In this document: positions 1 through 8,801 of the stretch, in pieces
How positions within the stretch are numbered: position 1 is the stretch's first letter
Layout: each line of letters begins with the position of its first letter
From: Lutimonas halocynthiae
Lineage (GTDB): Bacteria > Bacteroidota > Bacteroidia > Flavobacteriales > Flavobacteriaceae
Length of the DNA stretch: 64,000 nucleotides
Assembly (NCBI RefSeq): GCF_030409835.1
Contig: NZ_JAUFQO010000004.1
Span: forward strand, 620,001-684,000
Direction of reading: 5' to 3'
Position numbers and translations under genes: made by a program
Notes under the pieces: generated by a model
What the model was told of the DNA's origin: nothing
What the model saw: the letters and a program-made list of their open reading frames with translations, nothing else
The model's database searches: none

Positions 1-242
1 TTTTCTATAAGATCCAGATTAAGATCAATTCTGTTTTGATCGATATCACAGATTGCCATAACCTGCACATCATCTCTGGAAAGAAGGTTATTGAGATGAT
101 TGGTTCCTCTTAAGCCTACACCTATTAAACCAATATTGACTGAAGACTTTTTATCTGGTGTAGCAAAAATTAAATTAGGTGCCAAACTCAACCCAGCTCC
201 TATAAAGCTTGCATTTTGAATAAATGATCTTCTTGACTTCAT
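1..242 (-). CDS. Gfo/Idh/MocA-family oxidoreductase, N-terminal part
   Basis: Only the first 80 codons are present; the gene starts at the ATG at 242-240 and runs off the left edge. The N-terminus carries a twin-arginine-like export signal (KSRRSFIQNASFIGAG), followed by a Rossmann nucleotide-binding start NIGLVGVGLRGTNHL and the acidic strand end VMAICDID. That order is typical of secreted or periplasmic Gfo/Idh/MocA dehydrogenases of Bacteroidota, which often act on sugars. The substrate cannot be told from this fragment. It is divergent from the dipeptidase gene. Confidence 0.75.
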   Translation of the reverse strand, partial: MKSRRSFIQNASFIGAGLSLAPNLIFATPDKKSSVNIGLIGVGLRGTNHLNNLLSRDDVQVMAICDIDQNRIDLNLDLIE

Positions 243-286
243 TCCTTGTATTTTTGATTGTAAAATATTCTTTTTTTAAATCTTAT

Positions 287-305
287 AGACCTTAAAAATA
301 GGTCT
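287..305. repeat. Short inverted repeat between divergent genes
   Basis: AGACCT and AGGTCT form a perfect 6-bp inverted repeat with a 7-base AT-rich spacer, just upstream of the -7 box of the dipeptidase gene and within the divergent intergenic region. It could be an operator; the arms are short and chance is not excluded. Confidence 0.3.
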
Positions 306-316
306 TTTCTTTTGTC

Positions 317-324
317 TATATTTG
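317..324 (+). promoter_or_regulatory. Bacteroidota -7 box of dipeptidase gene
   Basis: TATATTTG is an exact match to the TAnnTTTG element recognised by the Bacteroidota primary sigma factor. It lies 26 bases before the ATG at 351 and inside the longer reading frame that could begin at TTG 312, so it supports 351 as the real start. No clear -33 TTG is seen. Confidence 0.5.
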
Positions 325-350
325 TTTCTGTAAAAAAAAACTATCCTCAT

Positions 351-1748
351 ATGTCTGCCATAAAATCCTATATTGATCAAAACAAACAACGGTTTATTGA
401 TGAATTATTGAACTTATTAAGAATTCCTTCTGTAAGTGCAGATAAAGCATTTAAGAATGATGTTTTAAAAACGGCTGACGCTGTAAAAGCAGCTCTAAAT
501 CAGGCAGGATGTAAAATGGTTGAGATTTGTGAAACACCCGGTTATCCTATCGTCTACGGGGAGCATATAATTGATGAAAAATTACCTACAGTTTTGGTTT
601 ATGGTCATTATGATGTGCAGCCTGCCGACCCCATTGAACTGTGGGATTCTCCACCTTTCGAACCAGTAATTAAAAAAACAGAAACCCATCCTGAAGGAGC
701 TATTTACGCCAGAGGATCTTGTGATGACAAGGGTCAAATGTACATGCATATAAAGGCTTTTGAAGTGATGATGCAGCTTGATATACTTCCTTGTAATATC
801 AAGTTTATGATAGAAGGTGAAGAAGAAGTAGGTTCTGAAAGTCTGGAATGGTTCGTAAAAAGAAATCAATCCAAATTGAGTAATGATGTGATTCTAATCT
901 CTGACACTGGAATGATTTCTAATGAGCAACCCTCAATTACAACTGGGTTAAGAGGTCTTAGCTATGTAGAAGTTGAAGTTACCGGACCTAACAGAGATCT
1001 TCATTCAGGTCTTTACGGCGGTGCTGTAGCCAATCCAATCAACATACTGACAAAAATGATTGCCTCTTTGCACGATGAGAATAATCATATTACGATTCCC
1101 GGATTCTATGACAAGGTTATTGAAGCGAGCCCAGAAGAAAGAACAGAAATGGCAAAAGCGCCTTTTTCATTAGACGCCTATAAAAATGCATTAGATATTG
1201 AAGATGTTTATGGAGAAACGAGCTATTCGACAAACGAAAGAAATTCTATAAGACCTACCCTAGATGTAAATGGTATTTGGGGTGGATACATTGGTGAAGG
1301 CGCCAAAACGGTTATTGCCAGTAAAGCCTATGCTAAAATTTCCATGCGTTTGGTTCCAGATCAGGATCCTGATGAAATTACCAATTTATTTGTTGAGCAT
1401 TTTGAAAAAATTGCACCTAACGTTGTGAAAGTCAAAGTAAGCCCTCATCATGGTGGACATCCTTATGTTACACCAATTGATAATATTGGATACCAGGCGG
1501 CTAATAAAGCTTATTCAGAAACATTTGGTGTTCCGGCGATTCCTCAAAGATCAGGTGGGAGCATTCCAATAGTTGCTTTATTTGAAAAGGAATTGAAAAG
1601 CAAAACTATTTTAATGGGCTTTGGTCTTGATAGTGACGCCATCCATTCACCCAATGAGCACTACGGGGTATTTAATTATTTAAAAGGAATTGAAACCATT
1701 CCCTTGTTCCATCATTATTTTACAGAATTATATAATAAGGAATCATAG
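351..1748 (+). CDS. M20-family dipeptidase (zinc metallopeptidase)
   Basis: This is a cytoplasmic dipeptidase of the M20 (ArgE/DapE/CNDP-like) family, 465 residues, a usual length. Visible metal and catalytic motifs in order are GHYDVQP (His86, Asp88), SCDDKGQ (Asp125), EGEEEVGS (Glu157/158) and SDTGM, with a late histidine in SPNEHYGV near the C-terminus. The lid domain lies about residues 200-320 (ITTGLRGLSYVEVEVTG). The frame is open back to a TTG at 312, but the ATG at 351 is preferred because a promoter box sits at 317-324. It hydrolyses small peptides; the precise specificity is not predictable. The sulfotransferase gene follows after 2 bases, so the two are probably cotranscribed. Confidence 0.88.
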   Translation: MSAIKSYIDQNKQRFIDELLNLLRIPSVSADKAFKNDVLKTADAVKAALNQAGCKMVEICETPGYPIVYGEHIIDEKLPTVLVYGHYDVQPADPIELWDSPPFEPVIKKTETHPEGAIYARGSCDDKGQMYMHIKAFEVMMQLDILPCNIKFMIEGEEEVGSESLEWFVKRNQSKLSNDVILISDTGMISNEQPSITTGLRGLSYVEVEVTGPNRDLHSGLYGGAVANPINILTKMIASLHDENNHITIPGFYDKVIEASPEERTEMAKAPFSLDAYKNALDIEDVYGETSYSTNERNSIRPTLDVNGIWGGYIGEGAKTVIASKAYAKISMRLVPDQDPDEITNLFVEHFEKIAPNVVKVKVSPHHGGHPYVTPIDNIGYQAANKAYSETFGVPAIPQRSGGSIPIVALFEKELKSKTILMGFGLDSDAIHSPNEHYGVFNYLKGIETIPLFHHYFTELYNKES

Positions 1749-1750
1749 TA

Positions 1751-2383
1751 ATGCTCATATCTGACTCAAATAAGTTCATTTTTGTTCATATAAGAAAGGC
1801 TGCCGGGAGCAGCATTAGAGATACGCTAGAGCCTTTAAGTATAAAACCTGCTAAGAAATTAGCATCAAAAGTTAAAAGCAGGTTACTTAAAACAGAAGCT
1901 GATTATCAAAAATTTGCCTACAGACAACACAGTGACATTTTAAAAGTGAAAAAATTAATGCCAAAAGCAATTTTTGACGCTTATTTTAAATTCGCCTTCA
2001 TCAGAAACCCTTGGAAACGACTTGTATCAGAATATGAATTTATCAAGCGAACACCCAGTCATGGCCGATTCAAGAAAGTGAACAAAATGGGTTTTGACGA
2101 GTATATCGTTTATCAATCAAAAAGAGGCGATGCCCATATGGTTAATATGCTGTGTGATAAAAACGGGATATTACAAATGGATTTTATCGGTAGATTTGAG
2201 AACCTACAGGAAGATTGGAATTACATATGTTCAAAACTCAATATTGAAAACAAACAATTGACCCATCGTAAAAGAGGAGATAAAATTGATTATTCCCAAT
2301 ACTTCAATCAAAAAAACAAAGATCTGGTAGCTAAATTATGGTCAAAAGATATTGAAACTTTTAACTATAGCTACGAGGATTGA
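1751..2383 (+). CDS. Sulfotransferase-family protein
   Basis: A 210-residue protein with the two PAPS-binding signatures of the Sulfotransfer_2 type: a 5'-phosphosulfate loop near the N-terminus (FVHIRKAAGSSIRDTL, residues 12-27) and a 3'-phosphate-binding segment FAFIRNPWKRLVSEY at about residues 80-96. Such enzymes move sulfate from PAPS to carbohydrate or other hydroxyls; the acceptor is unknown. There is no signal peptide. It lies 2 bases after the dipeptidase gene. Its TGA stop directly abuts the TGA stop of the convergent PhnA-like gene (TGATCA), leaving no intergenic base. Confidence 0.75.
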   Translation: MLISDSNKFIFVHIRKAAGSSIRDTLEPLSIKPAKKLASKVKSRLLKTEADYQKFAYRQHSDILKVKKLMPKAIFDAYFKFAFIRNPWKRLVSEYEFIKRTPSHGRFKKVNKMGFDEYIVYQSKRGDAHMVNMLCDKNGILQMDFIGRFENLQEDWNYICSKLNIENKQLTHRKRGDKIDYSQYFNQKNKDLVAKLWSKDIETFNYSYED

Positions 2384-2965
2384 TCAACCTATTTTCTTAA
2401 CGTATTTGGTAATTATCACAATTTGAGTTGGGCCTACTTTCCCTTCAATAAATTCTGCATTGTCTCTATCCAAAGAAATTCGCCTAACAGCCGTACCTTG
2501 CTTTGCAACCAGGCTTGATCCCTTAACTTTTAAATCTTTAATCAAGACTACAGAATCTCCAGTTTTTAGTACAACGCCATTTACATCCCTATGAATAATT
2601 TCAGTTTCAGGCTCTACATCCTCACCAGTTGCTTTTGCCCAAGCCAAATTGTCTTCATCCAGATACATCATATCTAATAGATCTTGTGGCCAGCCCTCTG
2701 ATTTTAGTCTTGTCAGCATTCTCCAGGCCACAACTTGAACAGCAGCAACCTCACTCCACATGCAATCATTTAAACAGCGCCAGTGGTTCACCTCGACATG
2801 ATCAGGATTCTCAATTTGATCAGAACATGTATCGCAAACCAAAATACTATTACTTTCATCAGCTGATGACGTCGGCGGAACTTCGTAAACATTTAATTGC
2901 GCTTCAGAAGCACATAACTCACATTTAGTACCACTTCTTTGTTCTAATTTCTTTAATAAACTCAT
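2384..2965 (-). CDS. PhnA-like zinc-ribbon protein (YjdM family)
   Basis: A 193-residue protein with an N-terminal zinc ribbon (Cys15-x2-Cys18 and Cys44-x2-Cys47) and a C-terminal PhnA domain (HRDVNGVVLKTGDSVVLIKD, about residues 125-145). The family was named from a phosphonate operon, but its role there is not established and it has no agreed function; it is not phosphonoacetate hydrolase. No other phosphonate gene is nearby. The middle part (about 55-120), with WRCLNDCMWSEVAAVQVVAW, is typical of longer family members. It is convergent with the sulfotransferase gene with stops touching. Confidence 0.8.
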   Translation of the reverse strand: MSLLKKLEQRSGTKCELCASEAQLNVYEVPPTSSADESNSILVCDTCSDQIENPDHVEVNHWRCLNDCMWSEVAAVQVVAWRMLTRLKSEGWPQDLLDMMYLDEDNLAWAKATGEDVEPETEIIHRDVNGVVLKTGDSVVLIKDLKVKGSSLVAKQGTAVRRISLDRDNAEFIEGKVGPTQIVIITKYVKKIG

Positions 2966-3089
2966 AGGCTGTCAAATAAGATGATAAAAGTACATTTAAA
3001 TACTTGGTTAAACCCAAAACTGCTTGTGTAACAATAATAATTAATCTTTACACTTTAAACTATAATCCTATAGGCATATCACCTGCAGC

Positions 3090-3857
3090 TTAGATGGGCA
3101 ATATCACCTGATTATAATGAAGTTTCTTATCCATTTTATAGTTTAAAGATAATATGTTGTCTCTGAACCATTCACTCTTGGTAAAACCATGATCATCTTC
3201 TAATACTATGATGGGTTTACATCTCTTTATCGTTTCCAAAGCGCCCATTAAAGCCTGCTTTTCAAAGCCCTCAATGTCTAGCTGTAGTATTGAAATATTT
3301 CTGTCTTTTGGCACAGATCCATCTATCGTCAGGATATCAATTTGTTCAGTTGTCCCTGCTTCTTTATCTTGATCAGCTATTGTACTTGAACCTCCAAGAC
3401 TCACCCCCTTCTTATCTTTAGTTGTCAAACTAATAATCGAAGGCGCATCTCCTAATCCAGCATTTAAAAGTGTCACATTCTGAATGTCATTTAGCAGCAT
3501 CGTAATCTGAGTACACCTATAACTTTCTGGATTAGGTTCAAATGCCCAAATCTTTGCTTTATCAGAGATACCTCTTGAAATTCCTGGCAAAAAATCACCA
3601 AAAAATGTACCTGCATGAACAATATCTCCATCTTTAGCATTCTCTGCCATAAACTGAATGGTATCAGGTTCAAAAACCTGCCCTTTAAGAATTTTTTGAT
3701 TCAAGGTTCTGTGTTGTGATGAAACCGGCATACAATAAGCGCCGTATTTGTTATAAGCAACATTTACATTCAGCACTTCAGCCAAATCCTTTGGAACCAG
3801 GTTATAGTTGTTTATGGCCTCAAATTTTTTTCCAAATAATTTATTAAATATTCCCAT
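3090..3857 (-). CDS. FkbM-family methyltransferase
   Basis: A 255-residue SAM-dependent methyltransferase of the FkbM type. The SAM loop is DGDIVHAGTFFGDFLPGIS (residues 77-95), followed by the acidic AFEPNP motif (105-110) and the ILQLDIEGFEKQALMGA segment that defines the family (about 195-211). Members O-methylate sugars or polyketides. There is no polysaccharide cluster nearby to name a substrate, although a sulfotransferase gene lies 700 bases away. It is a single-gene unit with a good promoter at 3926-3955. Confidence 0.8.
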   Translation of the reverse strand: MGIFNKLFGKKFEAINNYNLVPKDLAEVLNVNVAYNKYGAYCMPVSSQHRTLNQKILKGQVFEPDTIQFMAENAKDGDIVHAGTFFGDFLPGISRGISDKAKIWAFEPNPESYRCTQITMLLNDIQNVTLLNAGLGDAPSIISLTTKDKKGVSLGGSSTIADQDKEAGTTEQIDILTIDGSVPKDRNISILQLDIEGFEKQALMGALETIKRCKPIIVLEDDHGFTKSEWFRDNILSLNYKMDKKLHYNQVILPI

Positions 3858-3925
3858 GTCTAAAAGACTAAATCAATTATTATTCTATGTATAAATAAGT
3901 CTGAAAGAAATTGATTCAGAACATG

Positions 3926-3955
3926 CAAAACTAAGGAATCAGAAAACTTTAACAA
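3926..3955 (-). promoter_or_regulatory. Bacteroidota promoter of the FkbM gene
   Basis: On the minus strand a -33 TTG (3955-3953) is followed after exactly 19 bases by TAGTTTTG (3933-3926), a full TAnnTTTG match. This is the best consensus promoter in the window. It predicts a leader of about 60 bases before the ATG at 3857. Confidence 0.6.
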
Positions 3956-4034
3956 AACTTTACCATAACGAAAACAATAAACGGGCAACATATAGGAGAA
4001 TAATTACGTTGTTTCTAACTAAACCCTCCTCATC

Positions 4035-5138
4035 ATGATAAAAGAATTCTTTTGGATGTGCTCTGGCGCAGACACCGACCTTCTTCAGGAAAGTCCTAAA
4101 TCAGAACAGATTAAATATGCCGGTATTGGTGGCACTGTATTTTTTACAGCTGTCATGGCATTTGTATCGAGTGCATATGCCTTATACACTGTTTTTGATA
4201 CTGTTTATATGGCAGTATTATTTGGTATAATATGGGGCTTGCTCATTTTTAACCTGGATAGATTCATTGTCGGAACCATAAAAAAACGGGATTCCTTTTG
4301 GAAGGAATTTCTTCAGGCTTCTCCCCGATTGGTTTTAGCCTTGATCATTGCCATCGTTATTTCTAAACCTTTGGAATTAAAAATATTTGAAAAGGAAATA
4401 GATAGGGTGTTATTGGAACAAAAAAATAATATGACGCTGTTAAATCAGGATCAGATCGCCCAGCAATTCACACCTGAGATACAAAGAGTTGAAGCCGACA
4501 TCAAATCTATTGAGGCTAATATTATTGCTAAAGAGACTGAAGTCAACGCCTTATACGATACTTATATTACTGAAGCGGAAGGAACACAAGGCACTATGAA
4601 ACTTGGTAAGGGCCCGGTGTATGAAGAAAAAAGAGAAAAGCATGATGCCCAGCTTAAAGAACTACAGCAATTAAAAGATAGCAGTGCCACAAAAATAGCA
4701 CGGAAAGAAATGGTTCTATTAGATTTGAGGGAGAAACAAAAACTGCAAACTGCCAATAGCCAACCCATTATTGATGGATTTGACGGCTTAATGGCCAGGA
4801 TTAATGCACTTGAAGAACTACCCTCTTTGCCATCAATGTTTATACTATTGTTATTTATTGCGATTGAAACAGCGCCAGTCTTTGCGAAAATTATGGCTCC
4901 TAAAGGTGCCTATGACCTTAAGTTTGAGGAACAGGAAGAAACGCTAAAAGCCTGGGTAGCTCAACAAAAAAATCAGAGGGATGCTGTTTTGACTACTGAC
5001 ATTTCATTAAATGAAAAAGTCTATTACGACGTAGCCAAGGATGAGGAGATTTACGACTATAAAAAACAAAAAGCCAAGGACTTGCTGAAGTTACAATCAG
5101 ATAGTTTTTATAAGAAACAAAGTGATGTTTTAAGCTAA
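4035..5138 (+). CDS. DUF4407 membrane protein
   Basis: A 367-residue integral membrane protein that I recognise as DUF4407, a family of unknown function common in Bacteroidota. The N-terminal half has three membrane segments (about 29-51, 57-75 and 97-113), with the conserved FNLDRFIVGTIKK between the second and third. A long charged coiled coil follows (about 120-245), then a fourth membrane segment (about 262-282, MFILLLFIAIETAPVFAKIM) and a charged cytoplasmic tail. It is a single gene followed by an acetyltransferase gene after 35 bases. No function is proposed. Confidence 0.8.
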   Translation: MIKEFFWMCSGADTDLLQESPKSEQIKYAGIGGTVFFTAVMAFVSSAYALYTVFDTVYMAVLFGIIWGLLIFNLDRFIVGTIKKRDSFWKEFLQASPRLVLALIIAIVISKPLELKIFEKEIDRVLLEQKNNMTLLNQDQIAQQFTPEIQRVEADIKSIEANIIAKETEVNALYDTYITEAEGTQGTMKLGKGPVYEEKREKHDAQLKELQQLKDSSATKIARKEMVLLDLREKQKLQTANSQPIIDGFDGLMARINALEELPSLPSMFILLLFIAIETAPVFAKIMAPKGAYDLKFEEQEETLKAWVAQQKNQRDAVLTTDISLNEKVYYDVAKDEEIYDYKKQKAKDLLKLQSDSFYKKQSDVLS

Positions 5139-5173
5139 AAATTTAATTTATATTTGGGGGAAAATCTATCCTA

Positions 5174-5674
5174 ATGAATGTAATTTCGACTGACAGGCTG
5201 CTGATCAATAGAATCACACTAGATGATGCTGGTTTTATTTTAAAGTTAATGAATGACAAAGACTGGATTAAAAATATTGGAGACAGAGGCATCCGAACCA
5301 TTGAGGAGACAGAAGAATATATTCGGACTCGTTTTTTAAAGACTTATGATGAAGTTGGTTTCGGGTTTTACAGTCTGATCCGCAAAAGTGACCAACAGAT
5401 TATTGGCATTGCTGGCCTTGTTGATAGAGAAGGGCTTGATCACATAGACATAGGATACGGAATGCTCCCGGAGTTTAGAGGCAAGGGTTATGCATTTGAG
5501 GCCACCAAAGCAGTTTATGACTATGGCTATAAGGATCTAAAACTTGATAAAATTATTGCCATAGTAAATCCGGATAATCCTTCCTCAATCAAATTATTAT
5601 CGAAACTGGGCTTGGAATTTGAAAAAATGATTCGCCTTCCTGATGAAGAAATTGACATCATGCTTTTTTCCTAA
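5174..5674 (+). CDS. GNAT-family N-acetyltransferase (RimJ/RimL type)
   Basis: A 166-residue acetyltransferase. It begins with the RimJ-like ISTDRLLINRITLDDAGFIL and has the acetyl-CoA pyrophosphate loop FRGKGYAFEA (residues 101-110), then the NPDNPSSIKLLSKLGLEFEK segment that closes the cofactor site. These enzymes acetylate protein N-termini or small amines; the substrate is unknown. The gene follows the DUF4407 gene closely and may share its transcript. Confidence 0.85.
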   Translation: MNVISTDRLLINRITLDDAGFILKLMNDKDWIKNIGDRGIRTIEETEEYIRTRFLKTYDEVGFGFYSLIRKSDQQIIGIAGLVDREGLDHIDIGYGMLPEFRGKGYAFEATKAVYDYGYKDLKLDKIIAIVNPDNPSSIKLLSKLGLEFEKMIRLPDEEIDIMLFS

Positions 5675-5752
5675 TAACTACATTTACCATAAACCACCCG
5701 CTTCAGGATTGCTGCCATCAAGAGCTCATTATGGTACTTTCTTAAGGCATAT

Positions 5753-5786
5753 CTATATTATCCTATCTAATTATAAGGTAATATAG
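5753..5786. promoter_or_regulatory. Imperfect inverted repeat upstream of the rightward hydroxyproline operon
   Basis: CTATATTA (5753-5760) and its exact inverse TAATATAG (5779-5786) flank a centre that extends the pairing by CCT/AGG with one bulged base. It lies 43 bases before the start codon of the operon. A -7-like TACTTTTA (7 of 8 matches) is at 5807-5814. The same octamer CTATATTA occurs in the promoter region of the AraC-type regulator gene (20927-20934), so this may be its operator. Confidence 0.35.
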
Positions 5787-5828
5787 GATTAATAGGAACT
5801 AATAATTACTTTTAATCAAAAAAGCCCA

Positions 5829-6779
5829 ATGGATCAAATTCCGTTTATTAAAAACGAATTCATGGAGTCGCATACTGACTTCAATCTACTCATCAAATCT
5901 TTAAAGGACGGTTTTGCTGAAGCATCTGTTGAAACACCCATGAGGCATCATCACGATTACAAAAATCCTGAAGAAGGAATAGATTCAACACTATTATTAA
6001 TGCCCGCCTGGAGAGCAGGCAATGACATGGGCGTTAAAATAGTAACGGTCAATCCTAACAATGGGAAATACCAATTACCCGCCATTCAAGGCACCTACCT
6101 GTATATGGATGGGCATAAAGGAACTATTCGCGCCATACTGGATGCCAAGGCGCTCACAGCTAAAAGAACTGCCGCTACTTCAGCTTTAGCAGCATCCTAT
6201 TTAGCCAGAGAAGATGCCTCCGTGCTTCTTATGATCGGTACCGGTGCACTTTCAAGAAATTTGATTAAGGCTCATGCCAGCATAAGACCCATTACAAAGG
6301 TGTATATCTGGGGAAGAGATTATAAAAAAGCCCAAGAAATCGCTTTAGACTTGACCCCTGATCCATTCGACATTATCGCAGTTAAAGACTATATTCCGTA
6401 CCTTGGATTGGCTGATATTATTTCGTGTGCTACCTTATCAAAAACGCCTTTAGTATTTGGTCAACACCTACTTAAGGGTCAACATATAGACCTTGTTGGA
6501 GCCTATAAAAAAGATATGAGAGAAGCCGATGATGAGGCTATAATGAGGTCTGCTATATTTTTAGATACGTTTCAAGGCGGCTTAAAGGAGTCTGGCGACA
6601 TTGTTATTCCGATTCAGAATGGAGTACTTGATAAAAAAGATATTAAAGCTGATTTATTCGATCTCTGTTCTGCTGCCAAAAAAGGCCGTGAATCAGAAAA
6701 GGAAATCACTTTTTTCAAATCAGTGGGTCATGCCTCTGAAGATTTGATTGCAGCGAAATACTATTTCGAACAATGGTAA
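5829..6779 (+). CDS. Ornithine cyclodeaminase/mu-crystallin family: probable 1-pyrroline-2-carboxylate reductase
   Basis: A 316-residue member of the ornithine cyclodeaminase/mu-crystallin family. The Rossmann loop is MIGTGALSRN (residues 135-144). Family residues visible upstream are Lys70 (GVKIVTVNP) and Arg113 (TAKRTAATSA). Members include ornithine cyclodeaminase, alanine dehydrogenase and ketimine reductases. Its partner gene 29 bases downstream encodes trans-3-hydroxy-L-proline dehydratase, whose product is 1-pyrroline-2-carboxylate, so the reductase that turns this imine into L-proline with NAD(P)H is by far the best fit. It is the first gene of a six-gene rightward operon. The cofactor preference cannot be read from the sequence. 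Confidence 0.8.
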   Translation: MDQIPFIKNEFMESHTDFNLLIKSLKDGFAEASVETPMRHHHDYKNPEEGIDSTLLLMPAWRAGNDMGVKIVTVNPNNGKYQLPAIQGTYLYMDGHKGTIRAILDAKALTAKRTAATSALAASYLAREDASVLLMIGTGALSRNLIKAHASIRPITKVYIWGRDYKKAQEIALDLTPDPFDIIAVKDYIPYLGLADIISCATLSKTPLVFGQHLLKGQHIDLVGAYKKDMREADDEAIMRSAIFLDTFQGGLKESGDIVIPIQNGVLDKKDIKADLFDLCSAAKKGRESEKEITFFKSVGHASEDLIAAKYYFEQW

Positions 6780-6808
6780 AATAGTAAGTTTAAACAATAG
6801 AAAAACGA

Positions 6809-7870
6809 ATGACTACTTATCAAAACATACGCCGTAAAAAAACCTTTATGCCTGACTCAGATTGGCTTCAGGTCAGCACTATTGATATGCATACGGGTGG
6901 TGAACCCCTAAGGGTAATTGTAGATGGTTTTCCTGAACTTAAAGGAAACTCTGTTTTGGACTACCGAAGGTATTGTAAAGAAAACTATGATTATTTGAGA
7001 ACCGCATTGCTATTTGAACCAAGAGGTCATGCAGATATGTATGGTTGTATCCTAACGCCTCCGAATGATGACGAGGGAGACTTCGGTGTAATCTTTTTAC
7101 ATAATGAAGGCTACTCTACTATGTGCGGGCACGCTATTATCGGCCTGACCACCCTGGCCATACAAATGGAATGGGTTGAAGTTAGTGAAGGTGATCATAT
7201 CATAAAAATTGATGCCCCTTGCGGCAGGATAACATCATTTGCTACAGTTGAAAATGGCATTTTAAAGGCTGTTCGATTTCATTGTGTTCCGAGTTTTGTA
7301 GCTGGTCTTGATAAAAAAGTAGCTGTTCCTGGTCTTGGCAATGTAACCTATGATCTAGCTTATGGTGGTGCCTATTATGCCTATGTCGATATGGAAAAGA
7401 ACCATTTTGAATTTGATCTCTCAAAAAGTGCTTATCAGGAATTGATCAAAAAAGGAATGGATATAAAACAGGCTGTAATGAATCAAGATTCTGATATATT
7501 TCACCCTTTTGATGAAGAATTAGGCTTTTTATACGGTACGATCTTCCTGAGTAAATCAGAAAAAAAAGACGTTGACAGTAAAAATGTTTGCATTTTCGCT
7601 GATGGTGAAGTAGACAGGTCACCAACAGGGTCAGGGGTTTCGGGAAGGATGGCCATTCACTTTCTCAGAAATGAAATCGCTATAGGTGACAGCATGCATA
7701 TTGAAAGCATCACAGATTCTGTATTTATCGGATCTGTTATTGATGAAGTTGATTTTGGCCCTTTTAAAGCCATAATTCCTCAAGTTGAAGGAACTGCATT
7801 TATTACTGGAATGCATACATTTGTAATAGACCCGAAAGACCCGATTAAGAACGGTTTTATTTTAAGATAA
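6809..7870 (+). CDS. trans-3-hydroxy-L-proline dehydratase (proline racemase family)
   Basis: A 353-residue proline racemase-fold enzyme. The first catalytic cysteine is present (STMCGHAII, Cys106), but the second is replaced by threonine (DRSPTGSG, Thr273). A Cys/Thr pair is the known mark of trans-3-hydroxyproline dehydratase, as in human L3HYPDH, whereas racemases and epimerases have Cys/Cys. It removes water from trans-3-hydroxy-L-proline to give 1-pyrroline-2-carboxylate, which the preceding reductase can convert to L-proline. 3-Hydroxyproline occurs mainly in collagens. A Cys/Cys paralogue is encoded in the facing operon at 15353-16363. Confidence 0.88.
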   Translation: MTTYQNIRRKKTFMPDSDWLQVSTIDMHTGGEPLRVIVDGFPELKGNSVLDYRRYCKENYDYLRTALLFEPRGHADMYGCILTPPNDDEGDFGVIFLHNEGYSTMCGHAIIGLTTLAIQMEWVEVSEGDHIIKIDAPCGRITSFATVENGILKAVRFHCVPSFVAGLDKKVAVPGLGNVTYDLAYGGAYYAYVDMEKNHFEFDLSKSAYQELIKKGMDIKQAVMNQDSDIFHPFDEELGFLYGTIFLSKSEKKDVDSKNVCIFADGEVDRSPTGSGVSGRMAIHFLRNEIAIGDSMHIESITDSVFIGSVIDEVDFGPFKAIIPQVEGTAFITGMHTFVIDPKDPIKNGFILR

Positions 7871-7875
7871 ACGCT

Positions 7876-8790
7876 ATGCATATTGAACAAGTTGTTGATT
7901 CTAATAAGTTATTAGAATACATACATATTAGAAACGAAAAAGTATCTGCTAAGATATACCCAAATCTAGGTGCTAGCCTGCAGGAATTGATGATAAACGG
8001 CCTTAGAATAATTGATGGAATCAGCCATGACAATGAAGGACTCCTTGATTATCAATCCACTTATAGGTCGTCTGTTTTATTTCCTTTTCCAAACAGAATT
8101 GAAGATGGCGCTTATGACCACCTGGGGCAGTCACACCAATTCCCCGTCAATGAAAAACCATTAAACAATGCCTTGCATGGTCTTGTTTACAACAAACAAT
8201 TTAAGCTGATCAGTTCTGAGACTGCTGAAAACAGTGCCTCGGTTGTTTTGTCATATACATCAATCGGGAAAGAGCCTGGTTTCCCATTCCCCTTCGTACT
8301 TCTTTTAAGCTATCAGGTCAGTCACCAAGGAGAGGTTTCGTTAACATTTGATGTTGAGAATACTGGTGATGCTGCATTCCCAATGGGAATGGGATGGCAT
8401 CCTTATTTTGCTGTCAATAATTTAGAAAATTGTCAGCTCTCATTTCCGTCAAGGGACTTTTATAAATGTAACAATAGGAATTTACCCATACAGACGGTTA
8501 AATCAGATCTTTCGAAATCATTTAAAATGGATGGTAAAACTTTTGATGATGCCTATTCACTCGAAAAAGCTACCTGTCAATTCATTGCTGATAATTATGA
8601 GCTGGAACTAAAATTTGACTATCCTGAAGATACTTATCTGCAGGTATATACGCCACCTCATCGCAAAAATATTGCCATTGAACCCATGACTACTATTGCG
8701 AACAGCTTTAATCACAAAATAGGTTTCAAAGAATTATTACCTGGTGAAAAAGATCATTGGGCCATTGAATTACATATCAGCCTTTTTTAA
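7876..8790 (+). CDS. Aldose 1-epimerase (galactose mutarotase-like)
   Basis: A 304-residue galactose mutarotase-fold protein. Recognisable are FPFPNRI (about 69-75), the histidine in NALHGLVYN (His101), GMGWHPYF (His175) and IAIEPMTTIANSFNH near the C-terminus, which holds the likely catalytic glutamate. It interconverts alpha and beta anomers of aldoses in the cytoplasm. It sits 5 bases after the 3-hydroxyproline dehydratase gene and 11 before the kinase/phospho-lyase fusion gene. In an operon for collagen amino acids its likely job is handling galactose or glucose released from glycosylated hydroxylysine; that is inference. Confidence 0.85.
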   Translation: MHIEQVVDSNKLLEYIHIRNEKVSAKIYPNLGASLQELMINGLRIIDGISHDNEGLLDYQSTYRSSVLFPFPNRIEDGAYDHLGQSHQFPVNEKPLNNALHGLVYNKQFKLISSETAENSASVVLSYTSIGKEPGFPFPFVLLLSYQVSHQGEVSLTFDVENTGDAAFPMGMGWHPYFAVNNLENCQLSFPSRDFYKCNNRNLPIQTVKSDLSKSFKMDGKTFDDAYSLEKATCQFIADNYELELKFDYPEDTYLQVYTPPHRKNIAIEPMTTIANSFNHKIGFKELLPGEKDHWAIELHISLF

Positions 8791-8801
8791 CGACTGATTT
8801 T

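Noticed and set aside
312-350. Longer dipeptidase start at TTG 312
   Set aside because: A perfect -7 box lies at 317-324, inside the extension, and the homologous N-terminus begins at the ATG at 351.
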